Positions 17,151 through 25,857 of a stretch of DNA of 64,000 nucleotides are shown piece by piece. Position 1 is the first letter of the stretch. Every line of letters starts with the position of its first letter. The notes beneath the pieces were generated by a model, which was given only the letters and a program-made list of their open reading frames with translations, was not told the DNA's origin and ran no database searches. The translations under genes and the position numbers were made by a program. The DNA comes from Longimicrobium terrae (GTDB lineage Bacteria > Gemmatimonadota > Gemmatimonadetes > Longimicrobiales > Longimicrobiaceae), in contig NZ_JACHIA010000005.1 of the NCBI RefSeq assembly GCF_014202995.1, positions 310,001 to 374,000 on the forward strand, written 5' to 3'.

Positions 17151-17726
17151 TCAGCCCTGCGGCCGACGGATCCGCCGCGGGCCAGTGTCGCGGGTCAACC
17201 GCGTTTCAGAGGGGCTGTCGCGAAGGGAAAGCAGCGCATCGAAGCGTTCCGGCTGCGCGAACTCGCCCCGCACGTCCACGATTAGCGGCATGCGGCGGCC
17301 GTTGATGCGCACCTTGTACCAGGGCGCCGAACCCGTCGTCACCCCCGGCCCCGGGGTCCCGTCTTCATACCCGCCGAGCGTGACGTCCGCGGCGGGAACC
17401 GTGAAGCTCACCGGCACCAGGGCGCCCCAGAGGGTGATCGTCACGTCACCGCCCTCGTCCGCCTGCTCGATCTTCGTGACGTAGCACGCGTGCATGTACA
17501 GCACGATGCCGCAGATGATGAGGACGCCCGCGGCCAGCATTCCGCCGCCCAGCGCAATCCTTACCGGCAGCGGGGCAAGTTCGCCGCCTTCGGAGGGATG
17601 CACGCCGTAGCGGTTCAGCGCCTCCCATCCCCCATACAAGAGCGCCGCGCCGCTGATCAGGCTCAACACCATCACCGCGCGCAGCAGCACCAGCCGCGTC
17701 CGTCCCGTCCGGTAGATGACCGTCAT
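17151..17726 (-). CDS. Two-helix membrane protein with C-terminal soluble domain, unknown
   Basis: The protein has 191 residues from ATG 17726, with GGAG seven bases upstream, which decides this start over the longer frame. Two hydrophobic helices lie at about residues 14-34 and 55-78, then a soluble beta-rich domain (VTITLWGALVPVSFTV..). No known motif is visible. The topology resembles small bacterial membrane-anchored PH-like proteins, but I would not name it. Confidence 0.6.
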   Translation of the reverse strand: MTVIYRTGRTRLVLLRAVMVLSLISGAALLYGGWEALNRYGVHPSEGGELAPLPVRIALGGGMLAAGVLIICGIVLYMHACYVTKIEQADEGGDVTITLWGALVPVSFTVPAADVTLGGYEDGTPGPGVTTGSAPWYKVRINGRRMPLIVDVRGEFAQPERFDALLSLRDSPSETRLTRDTGPRRIRRPQG

Positions 17727-17802
17727 CAGAAGTCTCCGTCCCTTTGATCCATCGATGACCGATACGGGTTCGCCCGCCTGATTCTTCACCCCGGGGCGGT
17801 GC

Positions 17803-19035
17803 TCACGCGCGGGCGGGGATGCGGTCCGCGGGAAGGACGAGCGGGAGCAGAAGCGCGGCCGCGAGCGCAAACCCGGCGCCGGCCAGAAACGCCGTCCTTG
17901 CATCGTACGTCTGCCAGAGCGCGCCGAACAGGACGCTGGCCGGCAGCGCCGCGATCCCGATGGCCGCGTGGTACGCGCCGAACGCGCTTCCCCGCAGCCC
18001 GTCCGGCGCCAACCCCGCCACCAGCGCCTTTTCCGGCGCTTCCGTCAATCCAAAGAACAGGCCGTACACCAGGAACAGCGCCCACACCTGCCACTGCGCG
18101 CCCGCCCAGGCGAAGCCCGCGTAGACGGCCGCGTACACCATCCACCCCGCGATGATGCTGCGCCGCGCGCCCCACCGGTCGCTGAGCCGCCCGCCCCACA
18201 CGCTGAACAGCGCCTTGCTCACGTGCAGCGCAGCCCACAGAAGCGGGATCGCCGCGATAGCCACGCCGGCATCCTGCGCGCGCAGCAGCAGAAACGCGTC
18301 CGAGGCATTGCCCAGCGTAAACAGCGCCAGCACGGCCAGATAGCGCGGCAGCACGGGCCCCAGGTCGCGCAGGCGGGGCAGGGGCGCGGGCGCGGCCAGC
18401 GGGCCGGCCGGGCGCGCGGGGGCCGTTTCGCGCACCTTCCACAGCACCGCGCCCAGCGTCAGCAGGCCGGGAACGAGCGCCCAGGCGAACACCGTCCGCA
18501 GGTCGCCGGGATACACCAGCAGCAGCGCCGAGGCGATCAGTGGGCCGGCCACGGCGCCGGAGTGGTCCGCCGCACGATGGAGCCCGAACGCCGCGCCGCG
18601 CTGCTCCGCCGGTACGGATTCCGCCAGCAGCGCGTCCCGCGGCGCCGTGCGGATCCCCTTGCCCACGCGGTCCGCGATGCGCACCGCCAGCACGTGCCAT
18701 CCCAGCGTCGCCACGGAAATCAGCGGCCGGCCCAGCGCCGCGATTCCGTAGCCCACGGCCGTGGGCCGCTTGCGCCGTCCGGTGCGGTCCGCCAGCCACC
18801 CGCTGGCCAGCTTCATGAGGCTGGACGCGCTTTCCGCCACGCCCTCCACCACGCCCACGAACGCGGCGCCCACCCCCAGCGTCCCCGTAAGGAACAGCGG
18901 GAGCAGGGGATAGATCATCTCGCTGGCGGCGTCGTTCAGGAACGACGTCACGCTCAGCCAGAGTACGTTTCCGCGCATCAGCCCGCGCGCGGAGGCCGGG
19001 GCGTCTTGCCCCGCCGGGGACTCAGGTGCAACCAT
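17803..19035 (-). CDS. MFS transporter
   Basis: The protein has 410 residues from ATG 19035, with about 12 hydrophobic helices. The cytoplasmic loop GWLADRTGRRKRP after helix 2 is the MFS signature, and a related one (GGRLSDRWGARR) appears in the second half. VGKGIRTAPRDALLAES resembles the MFS subgroup found in many soil bacteria with unknown substrates. It is divergent from the M23 peptidase gene, and their shared 67-base gap must hold both promoters. Confidence 0.85.
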   Translation of the reverse strand: MVAPESPAGQDAPASARGLMRGNVLWLSVTSFLNDAASEMIYPLLPLFLTGTLGVGAAFVGVVEGVAESASSLMKLASGWLADRTGRRKRPTAVGYGIAALGRPLISVATLGWHVLAVRIADRVGKGIRTAPRDALLAESVPAEQRGAAFGLHRAADHSGAVAGPLIASALLLVYPGDLRTVFAWALVPGLLTLGAVLWKVRETAPARPAGPLAAPAPLPRLRDLGPVLPRYLAVLALFTLGNASDAFLLLRAQDAGVAIAAIPLLWAALHVSKALFSVWGGRLSDRWGARRSIIAGWMVYAAVYAGFAWAGAQWQVWALFLVYGLFFGLTEAPEKALVAGLAPDGLRGSAFGAYHAAIGIAALPASVLFGALWQTYDARTAFLAGAGFALAAALLLPLVLPADRIPARA

Positions 19036-19102
19036 TGTCAGTGTCCCCGGGGTCAGAGCCGTCCGCCGGATGCAGACCACATCACATCAGCACGAAAGCA
19101 AG

Positions 19103-20107
19103 ATGCCTTCCCGCTCTCGATCCGTCTTCGCCGCGCTGGCCGCCGCCCTGCTGTGGGGCGCGCCCGCCGCCGCGCAGCAGCCCGACACCCTGCGCATGCA
19201 GACGGGCCGCAAGTATACGCGAATGCTGTACGCCTCGCACATGGACAGCCTCTACGCCCGTCTGGCGCCGCAGATGCGCGAGCGGGTGGGCACGGCGGAG
19301 CAGTTCGCCGCGTTCCGCACCCAGATGGGCGGGCAGATCGGCGACGAAACGGAAGTCGTGGCGGAGGAGATGGTGCCCGGGCCGCCGCAGGCGTTCGTCT
19401 ACCGCCGCACCGCGCGCTTCAGCCGCGTGCAGGTGCCGGTGGAGATCATCTTCGCCACCGATTCGGCGGGGCTCATCCACGGCTTCAGCGTGCAGCCGCG
19501 CCGCGAGGCCGCGCCCAGCCGCTTCATGGACTACCAGACCAAGACGCCGCTGCGGCTTCCGTTCGACGGCGAGTGGTACGTGTTCTGGGGCGGGCGCACG
19601 CTGGAGCAGAACTATCACGCAATGACCAACATCCAGCGCTTCGCGTCCGACATCATCATCCGGCGCGACGGCAGTTCGCACACGGGTGACGGAAAACAGC
19701 TTGCCCAGTATTACTGCTACGGCCAGCCCATCCTGTCTCCCGCGGACGGTACGGTCGTTACGGCCGTCGACAGCTTCCCCGACCAGCAGATCGGCACCAC
19801 CAACCGCGCCAACCCCGCGGGAAACCACATCATCGTGGATCACGGGAATTCGGAGTTCAGCATGCTGGCGCACCTGCGGCCGGGAAGCGTGGCCGTACGC
19901 CCGGGCGACCGCGTGCGCGCGGGGCAGAAGCTGGGCGAGTGCGGCAACAGCGGCAACACCAGCGAGCCGCACCTGCACTACCAGCTCCAGGACGGCCCCG
20001 TCTTTGGCCAGGCGGAGGGGCTTCCCGCCCTCTTTCGCGGCTACACGGCGGACGGCCAGCGGGTGGAGGTGGGGATGCCGGTGAAGGGGCAGACGGTACG
20101 GCAGTAG
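19103..20107 (+). CDS. Secreted M23-family peptidase (LytM domain)
   Basis: The protein has 334 residues from ATG 19103, preceded by GAAAGCAAG. A signal peptide ends near AAAQQ. The N-terminal domain (about 30-140) resembles DUF3887-type fold modules. The C-terminal LytM domain has the zinc ligands in GNSGNTSEPHLHYQLQ (HLH) and the earlier NHIIVDHGN. Such enzymes cut peptide cross-links in peptidoglycan, or act as regulatory scaffolds when a zinc ligand is lost. The first ligand region YYCYGQPILSPADG has no clear H-x3-D, so activity is not certain. Confidence 0.8.
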   Translation: MPSRSRSVFAALAAALLWGAPAAAQQPDTLRMQTGRKYTRMLYASHMDSLYARLAPQMRERVGTAEQFAAFRTQMGGQIGDETEVVAEEMVPGPPQAFVYRRTARFSRVQVPVEIIFATDSAGLIHGFSVQPRREAAPSRFMDYQTKTPLRLPFDGEWYVFWGGRTLEQNYHAMTNIQRFASDIIIRRDGSSHTGDGKQLAQYYCYGQPILSPADGTVVTAVDSFPDQQIGTTNRANPAGNHIIVDHGNSEFSMLAHLRPGSVAVRPGDRVRAGQKLGECGNSGNTSEPHLHYQLQDGPVFGQAEGLPALFRGYTADGQRVEVGMPVKGQTVRQ

Positions 20108-20131
20108 GGAAGAAAAGAAGGGCTCAGGATC

Positions 20132-20338
20132 AAGTGCTCAGGGACAAGTGCCCGGTTCCCGCGCGGGGGCCGGGCACTCTCATAATTCCGCCGTACGCTT
20201 CGCCCTCAGGAAGCCCCGATTCCCGGTACGAATCCTCCCCTCTCCGGGCGGAGGTCTGCACGGCGAAGGGCCCCGTCCGTCCCGCAAAAAGTGCCCGGCG
20301 CCCTCACTGGGCACCGGGCACTTCGGCACTGAGCACTT
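20132..20338. repeat. Long imperfect inverted repeat between convergent genes
   Basis: AAGTGCTCAGGGACAAGTGC (20132-20151) is inverted relative to GGGCACTTCGGCACTGAGCA (near 20316-20335). An inner hairpin lies at 20289-20323 (AAGTGCCCGG / CCGGGCACTT). The inner hairpin sits just beyond the stop of the minus-strand gene at 20349 and may terminate it. Confidence 0.7.
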
Positions 20339-20348
20339 CTGTTCTATC

Positions 20349-20630
20349 TCAGTCCAGCAGCAGCAGCGCGATGATCACGCCCACCGCAACCGCGGCCACC
20401 GTGTACCACCAGCTCGTGCTTCCCGGAGGAGCATCGGCGTGCTTGGCCTCGGCCGCGGCCACCTGCTGGCGAACCTGGTCGCGCGAGGGGAACAGCTGCG
20501 CGTCCACGGTGGCCGCCGAGGTGGTGACGGGGGCCGAGACCGCGGGCGCCGCGTCCGAAACGGACTGCTGCGCGGCGGCGGGGGACGCGGCAAGCATCAG
20601 CGATGCCGCGAGCACCAGAAACTTCTTCAT
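20349..20630 (-). CDS. Small secreted protein with C-terminal membrane helix
   Basis: The protein has 93 residues. The signal peptide MKKFLVLAASLMLAASPAAA is followed by an Ala/Ser/Thr-rich segment, a charged helix (RDQVRQQVAAAEAKHADA) and a C-terminal hydrophobic helix of about 15 residues. GGAGGA upstream of ATG 20630 gives a good ribosome site. I do not recognise it. It follows the VirJ-like gene's start region on the opposite side of no other gene and is probably a separate unit. Confidence 0.7.
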   Translation of the reverse strand: MKKFLVLAASLMLAASPAAAQQSVSDAAPAVSAPVTTSAATVDAQLFPSRDQVRQQVAAAEAKHADAPPGSTSWWYTVAAVAVGVIIALLLLD

Positions 20631-20713
20631 GGACGATTCCTCCGTACCAGGTGTCGATCATCCGCCCAGAGCCCGGGCGGCGCACCCGCGTCCATCGCAA
20701 GCGCCGTGCGCGG

Positions 20714-21457
20714 TCAGCGGGCGGAGTCGGCCGCCGCCTCGGCCGCCAGGCCCCGCAGCACCGCCATCAGCCGCGCCTCATCGCCCTTGAAGTGGTGCCC
20801 GCCGCGCAGCATCACCTCCGTCATGGGCGCGGTGCGCATGGCCGGGCACGCGGCCTTGTCGTCCCCCCGCGCCCAGATGCACAGCACGCGCAGGTCGCCC
20901 AGCCGCTCCACCTCCGGACGCGTGGCCCGGCTGGGCGCGCCGCTGGTGCCCCACCACTGCTCCAGCCGGAACTCGAACACCGCGTCGTGCGCCATGGCGA
21001 TCAGCGCCACCCCGGCGATGCGCGCCCGCGTGTCCGGCGGCAGGCGGTTGATCTGGAACGGAAGTACGTCCGCGCCCATGCTGTAGCCCACCAGCAGAAC
21101 CTTTTCGCGCCCCCAGCGCGCGGCGTAGTGGCGGATGGCCAGGTCCAGGTCGCGCGCCGTCTGCTCCGGCGTCTTGGGGCGCCAGTAGTAGCGCAGTGAG
21201 TGCCACACGGCCGAGGGCACGCCCTCCCCCTGCAGCTCCCGCCCGATGCGCCGCCCCAGCCCGCCCGTGGGCCCGTCGCCGGTGAGCACGATGGCGAACA
21301 CGCGCCCCGTGTCATCCGCCACCGGCAGCTCCGCCAGCGGAAGCGAGCGCGCCCGCGTGGACACAGCGCCCGGCACCGGCGGAATGCGCACGCGGCTGCA
21401 CGCCGCCGCCAGCCCCGCCGCGGCCGCAACGGCCAGCAGCGAGGCGGCGATCCGCAC
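20714..21457 (-). CDS. virJ: VirJ/AcvB-type lipoprotein hydrolase
   Basis: The protein has 247 residues from GTG 21457, with GAGG six bases upstream. A lipobox at LAAAC (Cys20) anchors it in the envelope. The alpha/beta-hydrolase triad candidates are Ser126 in GYSMGAD, Asp199/200 in ARGDD and His221/222 in GGHHFKGD. It starts eight bases after the mprF stop. In Agrobacterium, AcvB in operon with lpiA (an mprF homologue) hydrolyses lysyl-phosphatidylglycerol. The same gene order here suggests removal of the aminoacyl group made by MprF. Confidence 0.82.
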   Translation of the reverse strand: MRIAASLLAVAAAAGLAAACSRVRIPPVPGAVSTRARSLPLAELPVADDTGRVFAIVLTGDGPTGGLGRRIGRELQGEGVPSAVWHSLRYYWRPKTPEQTARDLDLAIRHYAARWGREKVLLVGYSMGADVLPFQINRLPPDTRARIAGVALIAMAHDAVFEFRLEQWWGTSGAPSRATRPEVERLGDLRVLCIWARGDDKAACPAMRTAPMTEVMLRGGHHFKGDEARLMAVLRGLAAEAAADSAR

Positions 21458-21465
21458 CCCGCGCC

Positions 21466-24087
21466 TCAACCGGGCCGCCCGCGGCGAAAGATGCCCCGGT
21501 AGCCGCCCGCGATCAGCGCCGACACATCCGCCGTCACCCGGGGCAGCGCCAGCCCGCCGGGGTACGCCAGGTAGCGCGGCTCCCACGCCGGGTGGAACTT
21601 CTCCTTGTAGGTGCGCAGCCCCTGAAAGTTGTACAGCGCCTCGCCCCGCTGAAACAGGAAGTTGCCGATGCGCGTCCACGCCGGCGCCACCGCCGACACC
21701 TCCAGCCCGGACAGCGGCGCCATCCCCAGGTTGAAGCGGCGGTAGCCCTCGTCCCGCCCCCACAGCATCAGGTGCAGAAGCAGCGCCTCCATCACGTTGC
21801 GCGGCGCGTCCGTCCGGTAGCGCATCAGATCCACCGAAAGCTCCGCCCGGTCCGGCCCCGGCCACACGGTGGCAAAGGCCACCAGCCGCCCGTCCTGCTC
21901 CACCAGCGCCACGGGAAAGCGCCGCGCGTACTCCGGCGAAAAAAATCCCAGCGAAAATCCCTTTTCCGCCGAGCGCTTCCCCCGCAGCCACTCGTCAGAC
22001 ACTTCGCGCAGCCGGGGCAGCAGCGCCGGCACCTCTTCCGCGGGGGCGATGCGGAAGGTCAATCCCGCCTTGGCAAAGCGGTTCAGCACCAGGCGGAACG
22101 GCTTGCGCTCCGCGCCGTCCATGTGGAACGACGGCAGATCCACGAACGCCTCTTCGCCCAGCTTGGCGAAGGTGAGCCCGAAGTCCGCGTACTGGTGCAG
22201 CCTTTCCTTCCCCACCTGGTAGAAGACGGGAACGCCGCCGTAGTCGTCGCACCGCTCAAAGAAGCGGCGGATGAGATCGGGAAAGGAGCGCGGGTCGCCC
22301 ACCGGATCGCCCATGGCCACCCAGGTGCCGCCCTGCACCGCGTACATCAGAAACGCCTGCCCGTCATCGCTGAACATCACCGTCTTGTCCCGCAGATACA
22401 CGAGGTAGGGGACGGTGGACGACTGCGACTGGATGAGCCGCGACGCGTTCTGCAGGTCCTCGTCCGACGGCAGCAGGATGCCGGCGGGGGCGGGCTTGAG
22501 GAGGCGGAGCACGCCGAACGCCAGCATCAGAACGATGGCCAGCATGGTGGCCCGCAGCGCGCGCGGAGCGTCCTGGTTCAGCGCGAACCGCCACCACAGC
22601 TCGTCGCTGTACTCCACGTGCTTGAAGGCAAAGAAGCCCAGCCACACCGCCGCGCCCACCACGGCGACGAGTCCGAACACCCATCCGGGGGAGAACTTGG
22701 CGGCAAAGAAGCCCGTGCGACGGTCAAAGGCGGGGCGGCTGGCGGCCAGGGCGACGAGGACGCCGGCCAGCATCGCGGCTTCCTCGTAGTCCGCGCCCTT
22801 CAGCAGCGACGCGCCGATCCCCGCGGCCAGCATCACCACGCCCAGGTAGTACGCCATGTCCAGCCGGCGCGCCACGCCGTTGCTCACGATCAGCAGTCCC
22901 ACGCCCGCCACGCTGCCGATCAGGTAGCCCGCCTCCACCAGCACCAGCGGCAGGTGATGGTCAATCCACCGCAGCCGGTGCGCCTCGGTGGGCGTGGCGC
23001 CGGAAACGAGGAGCAGCGCGCCGCCCAGGAACATGAACATGGCCAGCACCCGCGGCGCCAGCTGCTGCGAAACGTTGCCGAACCAGGTGCCGAACCGCGC
23101 GAACTGCTGGCGGCGCAGGCGCACCTCGTCCGCCACCAGAATCACCAGCGCCACCGACAGCGGCGCGATGTAGTAGATGAGACGGTAGACGACGAGCGAG
23201 GAGATGATCTGGCTGGGCGTAAGGTACGGGCCCAGGAGGATGATCATCGTCCCCTCGAACACCCCCACGCCGCCGGGCACGTGGCTGATGAGCCCCACCA
23301 GCTGCGCGGCCATGAAGGCGCCCAGCAGCACGCCGAAGGTCAGCTCCGTGCGCGGCAGCAGGACGTAGAAGCCGGCGCCCGCCAGCGTCCAGTCCACCGT
23401 CGACAGCATGAACTGCAGGACGACGATGCGCGGCGGCGGCACGGGAATGGTCCACCGCCACACCCGCACCGGCTTGCGCCGCAGCACCGCCACGGAGATG
23501 TACAGCACCCCGATCCCGATGAGCGACCACCCGATGAGCGACACCAGCGCGGAGGGGAGCAGCGCGCTCATTCCCGGCGGCGGATCCAGCGCCATGCTGT
23601 ATCCGGACAGCACCAGAAAGCCCAGCCAGAACGTGCCGCTGTAGAAGACGACGATGCGCGAGATCTCGTCCGCCGTCAGCCCCCACCGCGAGTAGAAGCG
23701 GTAGCGGACAGAGGTGCCGGAGATGATGGCGAACCCCACGTTGTTCGCCACCGCGTACCCCACGAACGAGGTGACCGCCACCTTCCAGTTGGGCCTGCGC
23801 CCCACGTACAGAAAGGCCAGCAGGTCAAAGCAGCAGAGAATGCAGTAGTTGATGGTGGTAAAGCCCATCGCCATCCACAGCGCCGACCCGGGCAGCGCGT
23901 GCATGGTCTGCCGGACCTCGCGGTAGCTCACGTCCTGCAGAGCCTTGTGCAGCACCCACACGGCGGCGGCAAACAGGGCCAGCCCCGCCAGCGGAGAAAG
24001 CCAGCGGAGCAGAACCGACGCCCGGGACGGAGATCCCTGCGGCGCGTCTACGGGCGGTGCGTCCGGTGCTTGAGTGTGGGCTTCCAC
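21466..24087 (-). CDS. mprF: MprF: phosphatidylglycerol aminoacyltransferase/flippase
   Basis: The protein has 873 residues, close to the usual full length of MprF. The N-terminal half (about 30-530) has a dozen or more hydrophobic helices with the flippase-type SHVPGGVGVFEG segment. The C-terminal soluble DUF2156 domain (about 540-870) carries LPSFHMDGAERKPFR and GYRRFNLGMAPLSG. The enzyme transfers Lys or Ala from tRNA to phosphatidylglycerol and flips the product, lowering surface negative charge. The amino acid used cannot be read. It is operonic with the VirJ-like gene downstream. Confidence 0.92.
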   Translation of the reverse strand: MEAHTQAPDAPPVDAPQGSPSRASVLLRWLSPLAGLALFAAAVWVLHKALQDVSYREVRQTMHALPGSALWMAMGFTTINYCILCCFDLLAFLYVGRRPNWKVAVTSFVGYAVANNVGFAIISGTSVRYRFYSRWGLTADEISRIVVFYSGTFWLGFLVLSGYSMALDPPPGMSALLPSALVSLIGWSLIGIGVLYISVAVLRRKPVRVWRWTIPVPPPRIVVLQFMLSTVDWTLAGAGFYVLLPRTELTFGVLLGAFMAAQLVGLISHVPGGVGVFEGTMIILLGPYLTPSQIISSLVVYRLIYYIAPLSVALVILVADEVRLRRQQFARFGTWFGNVSQQLAPRVLAMFMFLGGALLLVSGATPTEAHRLRWIDHHLPLVLVEAGYLIGSVAGVGLLIVSNGVARRLDMAYYLGVVMLAAGIGASLLKGADYEEAAMLAGVLVALAASRPAFDRRTGFFAAKFSPGWVFGLVAVVGAAVWLGFFAFKHVEYSDELWWRFALNQDAPRALRATMLAIVLMLAFGVLRLLKPAPAGILLPSDEDLQNASRLIQSQSSTVPYLVYLRDKTVMFSDDGQAFLMYAVQGGTWVAMGDPVGDPRSFPDLIRRFFERCDDYGGVPVFYQVGKERLHQYADFGLTFAKLGEEAFVDLPSFHMDGAERKPFRLVLNRFAKAGLTFRIAPAEEVPALLPRLREVSDEWLRGKRSAEKGFSLGFFSPEYARRFPVALVEQDGRLVAFATVWPGPDRAELSVDLMRYRTDAPRNVMEALLLHLMLWGRDEGYRRFNLGMAPLSGLEVSAVAPAWTRIGNFLFQRGEALYNFQGLRTYKEKFHPAWEPRYLAYPGGLALPRVTADVSALIAGGYRGIFRRGRPG

Positions 24088-24463
24088 GCGCGGCAGGACT
24101 GGGAAACGGACGGGGCGGGCAATATGGCGCCGCCACGGCGTCCGGGAAAGGACGCCGCCCGTGGTGAAAAAAACGCGCCGCAGGGTCGGCGGGGGCCGCC
24201 CGGCCGCCAGGATGCGGGTGCACCGATCCGCACATCACCGCTGCGACGGATGCACCGAAGCGGGCTGTCCTGCACCATTCCGGTGCACCCGCCGGACACC
24301 CTGAACCGGACGTTTATCCGCAAACCGTTGCGAAAAGGTAGTTTGCGATCCCGCTCCGGATGGGTCCCGCGCTTGCCTTGGATTGACGGCACTGCCCAAC
24401 CGGGCCGCTCCGCACATCTGGCGGGCCGCCCGAATCTTCCTTCCGCGTTACCAGGAGATCTTC
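24088..24463. other. Intergenic promoter region between mprF and the subtilase
   Basis: There is no gene. A short hairpin lies at about 24136-24156 (GGCGTCC / GGACGCC). The region must hold divergent promoters for mprF and the subtilase; I cannot place boxes confidently. Confidence 0.5.
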
Positions 24464-25585
24464 ATGCGCCGCTCCCTCCCCTTCGCCGCCTTTGCCGCCG
24501 CCCTCGCGGTGGGGGCCTGCCAGGATGCGCAGCTCGCCACGCCGTCCGACGCCGCGCTTTCCCGCTCCGACAACGCGCCGCTGTACGTGGTGACCTTCAA
24601 GCCGGGCGTGGACGTGGACGCCGCCACCGGCGAACTGGCTCACGGCAACGGCCTGGCGGTGCGCTCGGTGCGGCACCACGCGGCACGCGGCTTTTCGGCG
24701 GTGATTCCGGAGGCGCGCCTGGCGCGGATCGCGGCGGACCCGCGGGTGGAGATCGTGGAAAAGGACTACGTGGTCACGCTGCGCCTTCCCGTGGAAGGGC
24801 AGGGCAAGCCCTCCACCGGCGGCGGCACCACGCAGACCACGCCCTGGGGCATCACCCGCGTGGGCGGCGCTGGCGACGGCACCGGCAAGACGGCGTGGAT
24901 CCTGGATACCGGCATTGACCTGAACCACGCGGACCTCAACACCAGCCGCGCCTGCCACACGTACTTCGCGGGCACCAGCCCGGCGGACGGCAACGGGCAC
25001 GGCACGCACGTGGCGGGCACCATCGCGGCCAGGAACAACGGGCAGGACGTGGTGGGCGTGGCGGCCAACGCGTACGTGTGCTCGGTACGCGTGCTGGGCA
25101 ACAGCGGCAGCGGCAGCTACGCGGGCATCATCGACGGCATCAACTATGTGGCGGCCAACGGCGCCTCGGGTGACGTGGCCAACCTGAGCCTGGGCGGAAG
25201 CGGCACCAACGCCACGCTGGAAAAGGCCGTGCAGGACGTGGCGGCCAAGGGAATCCGCATGGTGCTGGCCGCGGGCAACGACGGGCAGAACGCCGCCAAC
25301 TTCACGCCGGCGCGGGTGAACGGAAACAACATCTACACCATTTCGGCCATCGCCAGCAACGGGTGCATGGCTTCGTTCAGCAACTTCGGCAACCCGCCGG
25401 TGGACTTTGCCGCGCCGGGCGTGAGCATTCTGAGCACCCGCAAGGGCGGCGGAACCACCACCATGAGCGGCACCAGCATGGCCGCGCCGCACGTGGCAGG
25501 CATCCTGCTTCTGGGCGCGGTGCGTGGCGATGGCACGGCCACCTGCGATCCGGACGGCAGCCCGGACCCCATCGCGCACCGCTAA
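24464..25585 (+). CDS. Secreted subtilisin-like serine protease (S8)
   Basis: The protein has 373 residues from ATG 24464, with AGGAG eight bases upstream. A lipoprotein-type signal ends at GAC (Cys19). An I9 inhibitor-like propeptide spans about 40-105. The catalytic domain has Asp148 (ILDTGID), His179 (GHGTHVAG), oxyanion Asn272 (AAGNDGQ) and Ser338 (SGTSMAAPHVAG), matching the proteinase K subgroup. The lipobox plus propeptide suggests a tethered or released exoprotease. The upstream ATG at 24383 lacks a signal and is rejected. Confidence 0.93.
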   Translation: MRRSLPFAAFAAALAVGACQDAQLATPSDAALSRSDNAPLYVVTFKPGVDVDAATGELAHGNGLAVRSVRHHAARGFSAVIPEARLARIAADPRVEIVEKDYVVTLRLPVEGQGKPSTGGGTTQTTPWGITRVGGAGDGTGKTAWILDTGIDLNHADLNTSRACHTYFAGTSPADGNGHGTHVAGTIAARNNGQDVVGVAANAYVCSVRVLGNSGSGSYAGIIDGINYVAANGASGDVANLSLGGSGTNATLEKAVQDVAAKGIRMVLAAGNDGQNAANFTPARVNGNNIYTISAIASNGCMASFSNFGNPPVDFAAPGVSILSTRKGGGTTTMSGTSMAAPHVAGILLLGAVRGDGTATCDPDGSPDPIAHR

Positions 25586-25639
25586 GCCGAACTCCTCGCC
25601 GCCGCGCTGCCCCGCGGCGGTCTGGACCTCAGCGCAACG

Positions 25640-25677
25640 ACGGCCGGAGCCCCCACGGGCTCCGGCCGTTTCTTTTT
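25640..25677 (+). terminator. Rho-independent terminator of the subtilase gene
   Basis: The 13-base stem ACGGCCGGAGCCC / GGGCTCCGGCCGT has a short loop and is followed by TTCTTTTT. Confidence 0.9.
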
Positions 25678-25744
25678 GCGCCTGAGATGAGCAAAACCAA
25701 GTGATTACTGGCCTGTCGAAGCGGAAAGGTGTCCAGATTGGGGC

Positions 25745-25773
25745 TTGACGGAGATCCCCCGGTCGGCTAGACT
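25745..25773 (+). promoter_or_regulatory. Sigma70-type promoter for the AbiF-associated RNA
   Basis: TTGACG (25745-25750) and TAGACT (25768-25773) are separated by exactly 17 bases. The expected start is near 25780, at the left end of the structured RNA. Confidence 0.75.
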
Positions 25774-25779
25774 GGTGTC

Positions 25780-25850
25780 GACAATAGCCCCCACGCCTAG
25801 ACGCGGAGCAGCCATGCTCCGCGGACGCGCACCAGGGGGCTTTTTCTTTT
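25780..25850 (+). ncRNA. Small structured RNA upstream of abiF (abiF-motif candidate)
   Basis: About 70 nucleotides follow the promoter. An outer stem AGCCCCC (25786-25792) pairs with GGGGGCT (25835-25841) and ends in TTTTTCTTTT, so it doubles as an intrinsic terminator. Inside is a perfect 8-base hairpin GCGGAGCA-GCCA-TGCTCCGC (25803-25822). GC-rich single strands on either side could form a pseudoknot. I recall a conserved 'abiF' RNA motif reported directly upstream of Abi-family genes, and this position and architecture fit. The match is from memory, not a covariance search. Confidence 0.75.
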
Positions 25851-25857
25851 CCGGCAT

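Noticed and set aside
21592-24918. Very long plus-strand open frame (1108 codons) opposite mprF
   Set aside because: It is the mirror of the high-GC mprF gene: His/Gln/Arg-rich, no domains, and it crosses the intergenic gap. The minus frame has full MprF motifs.
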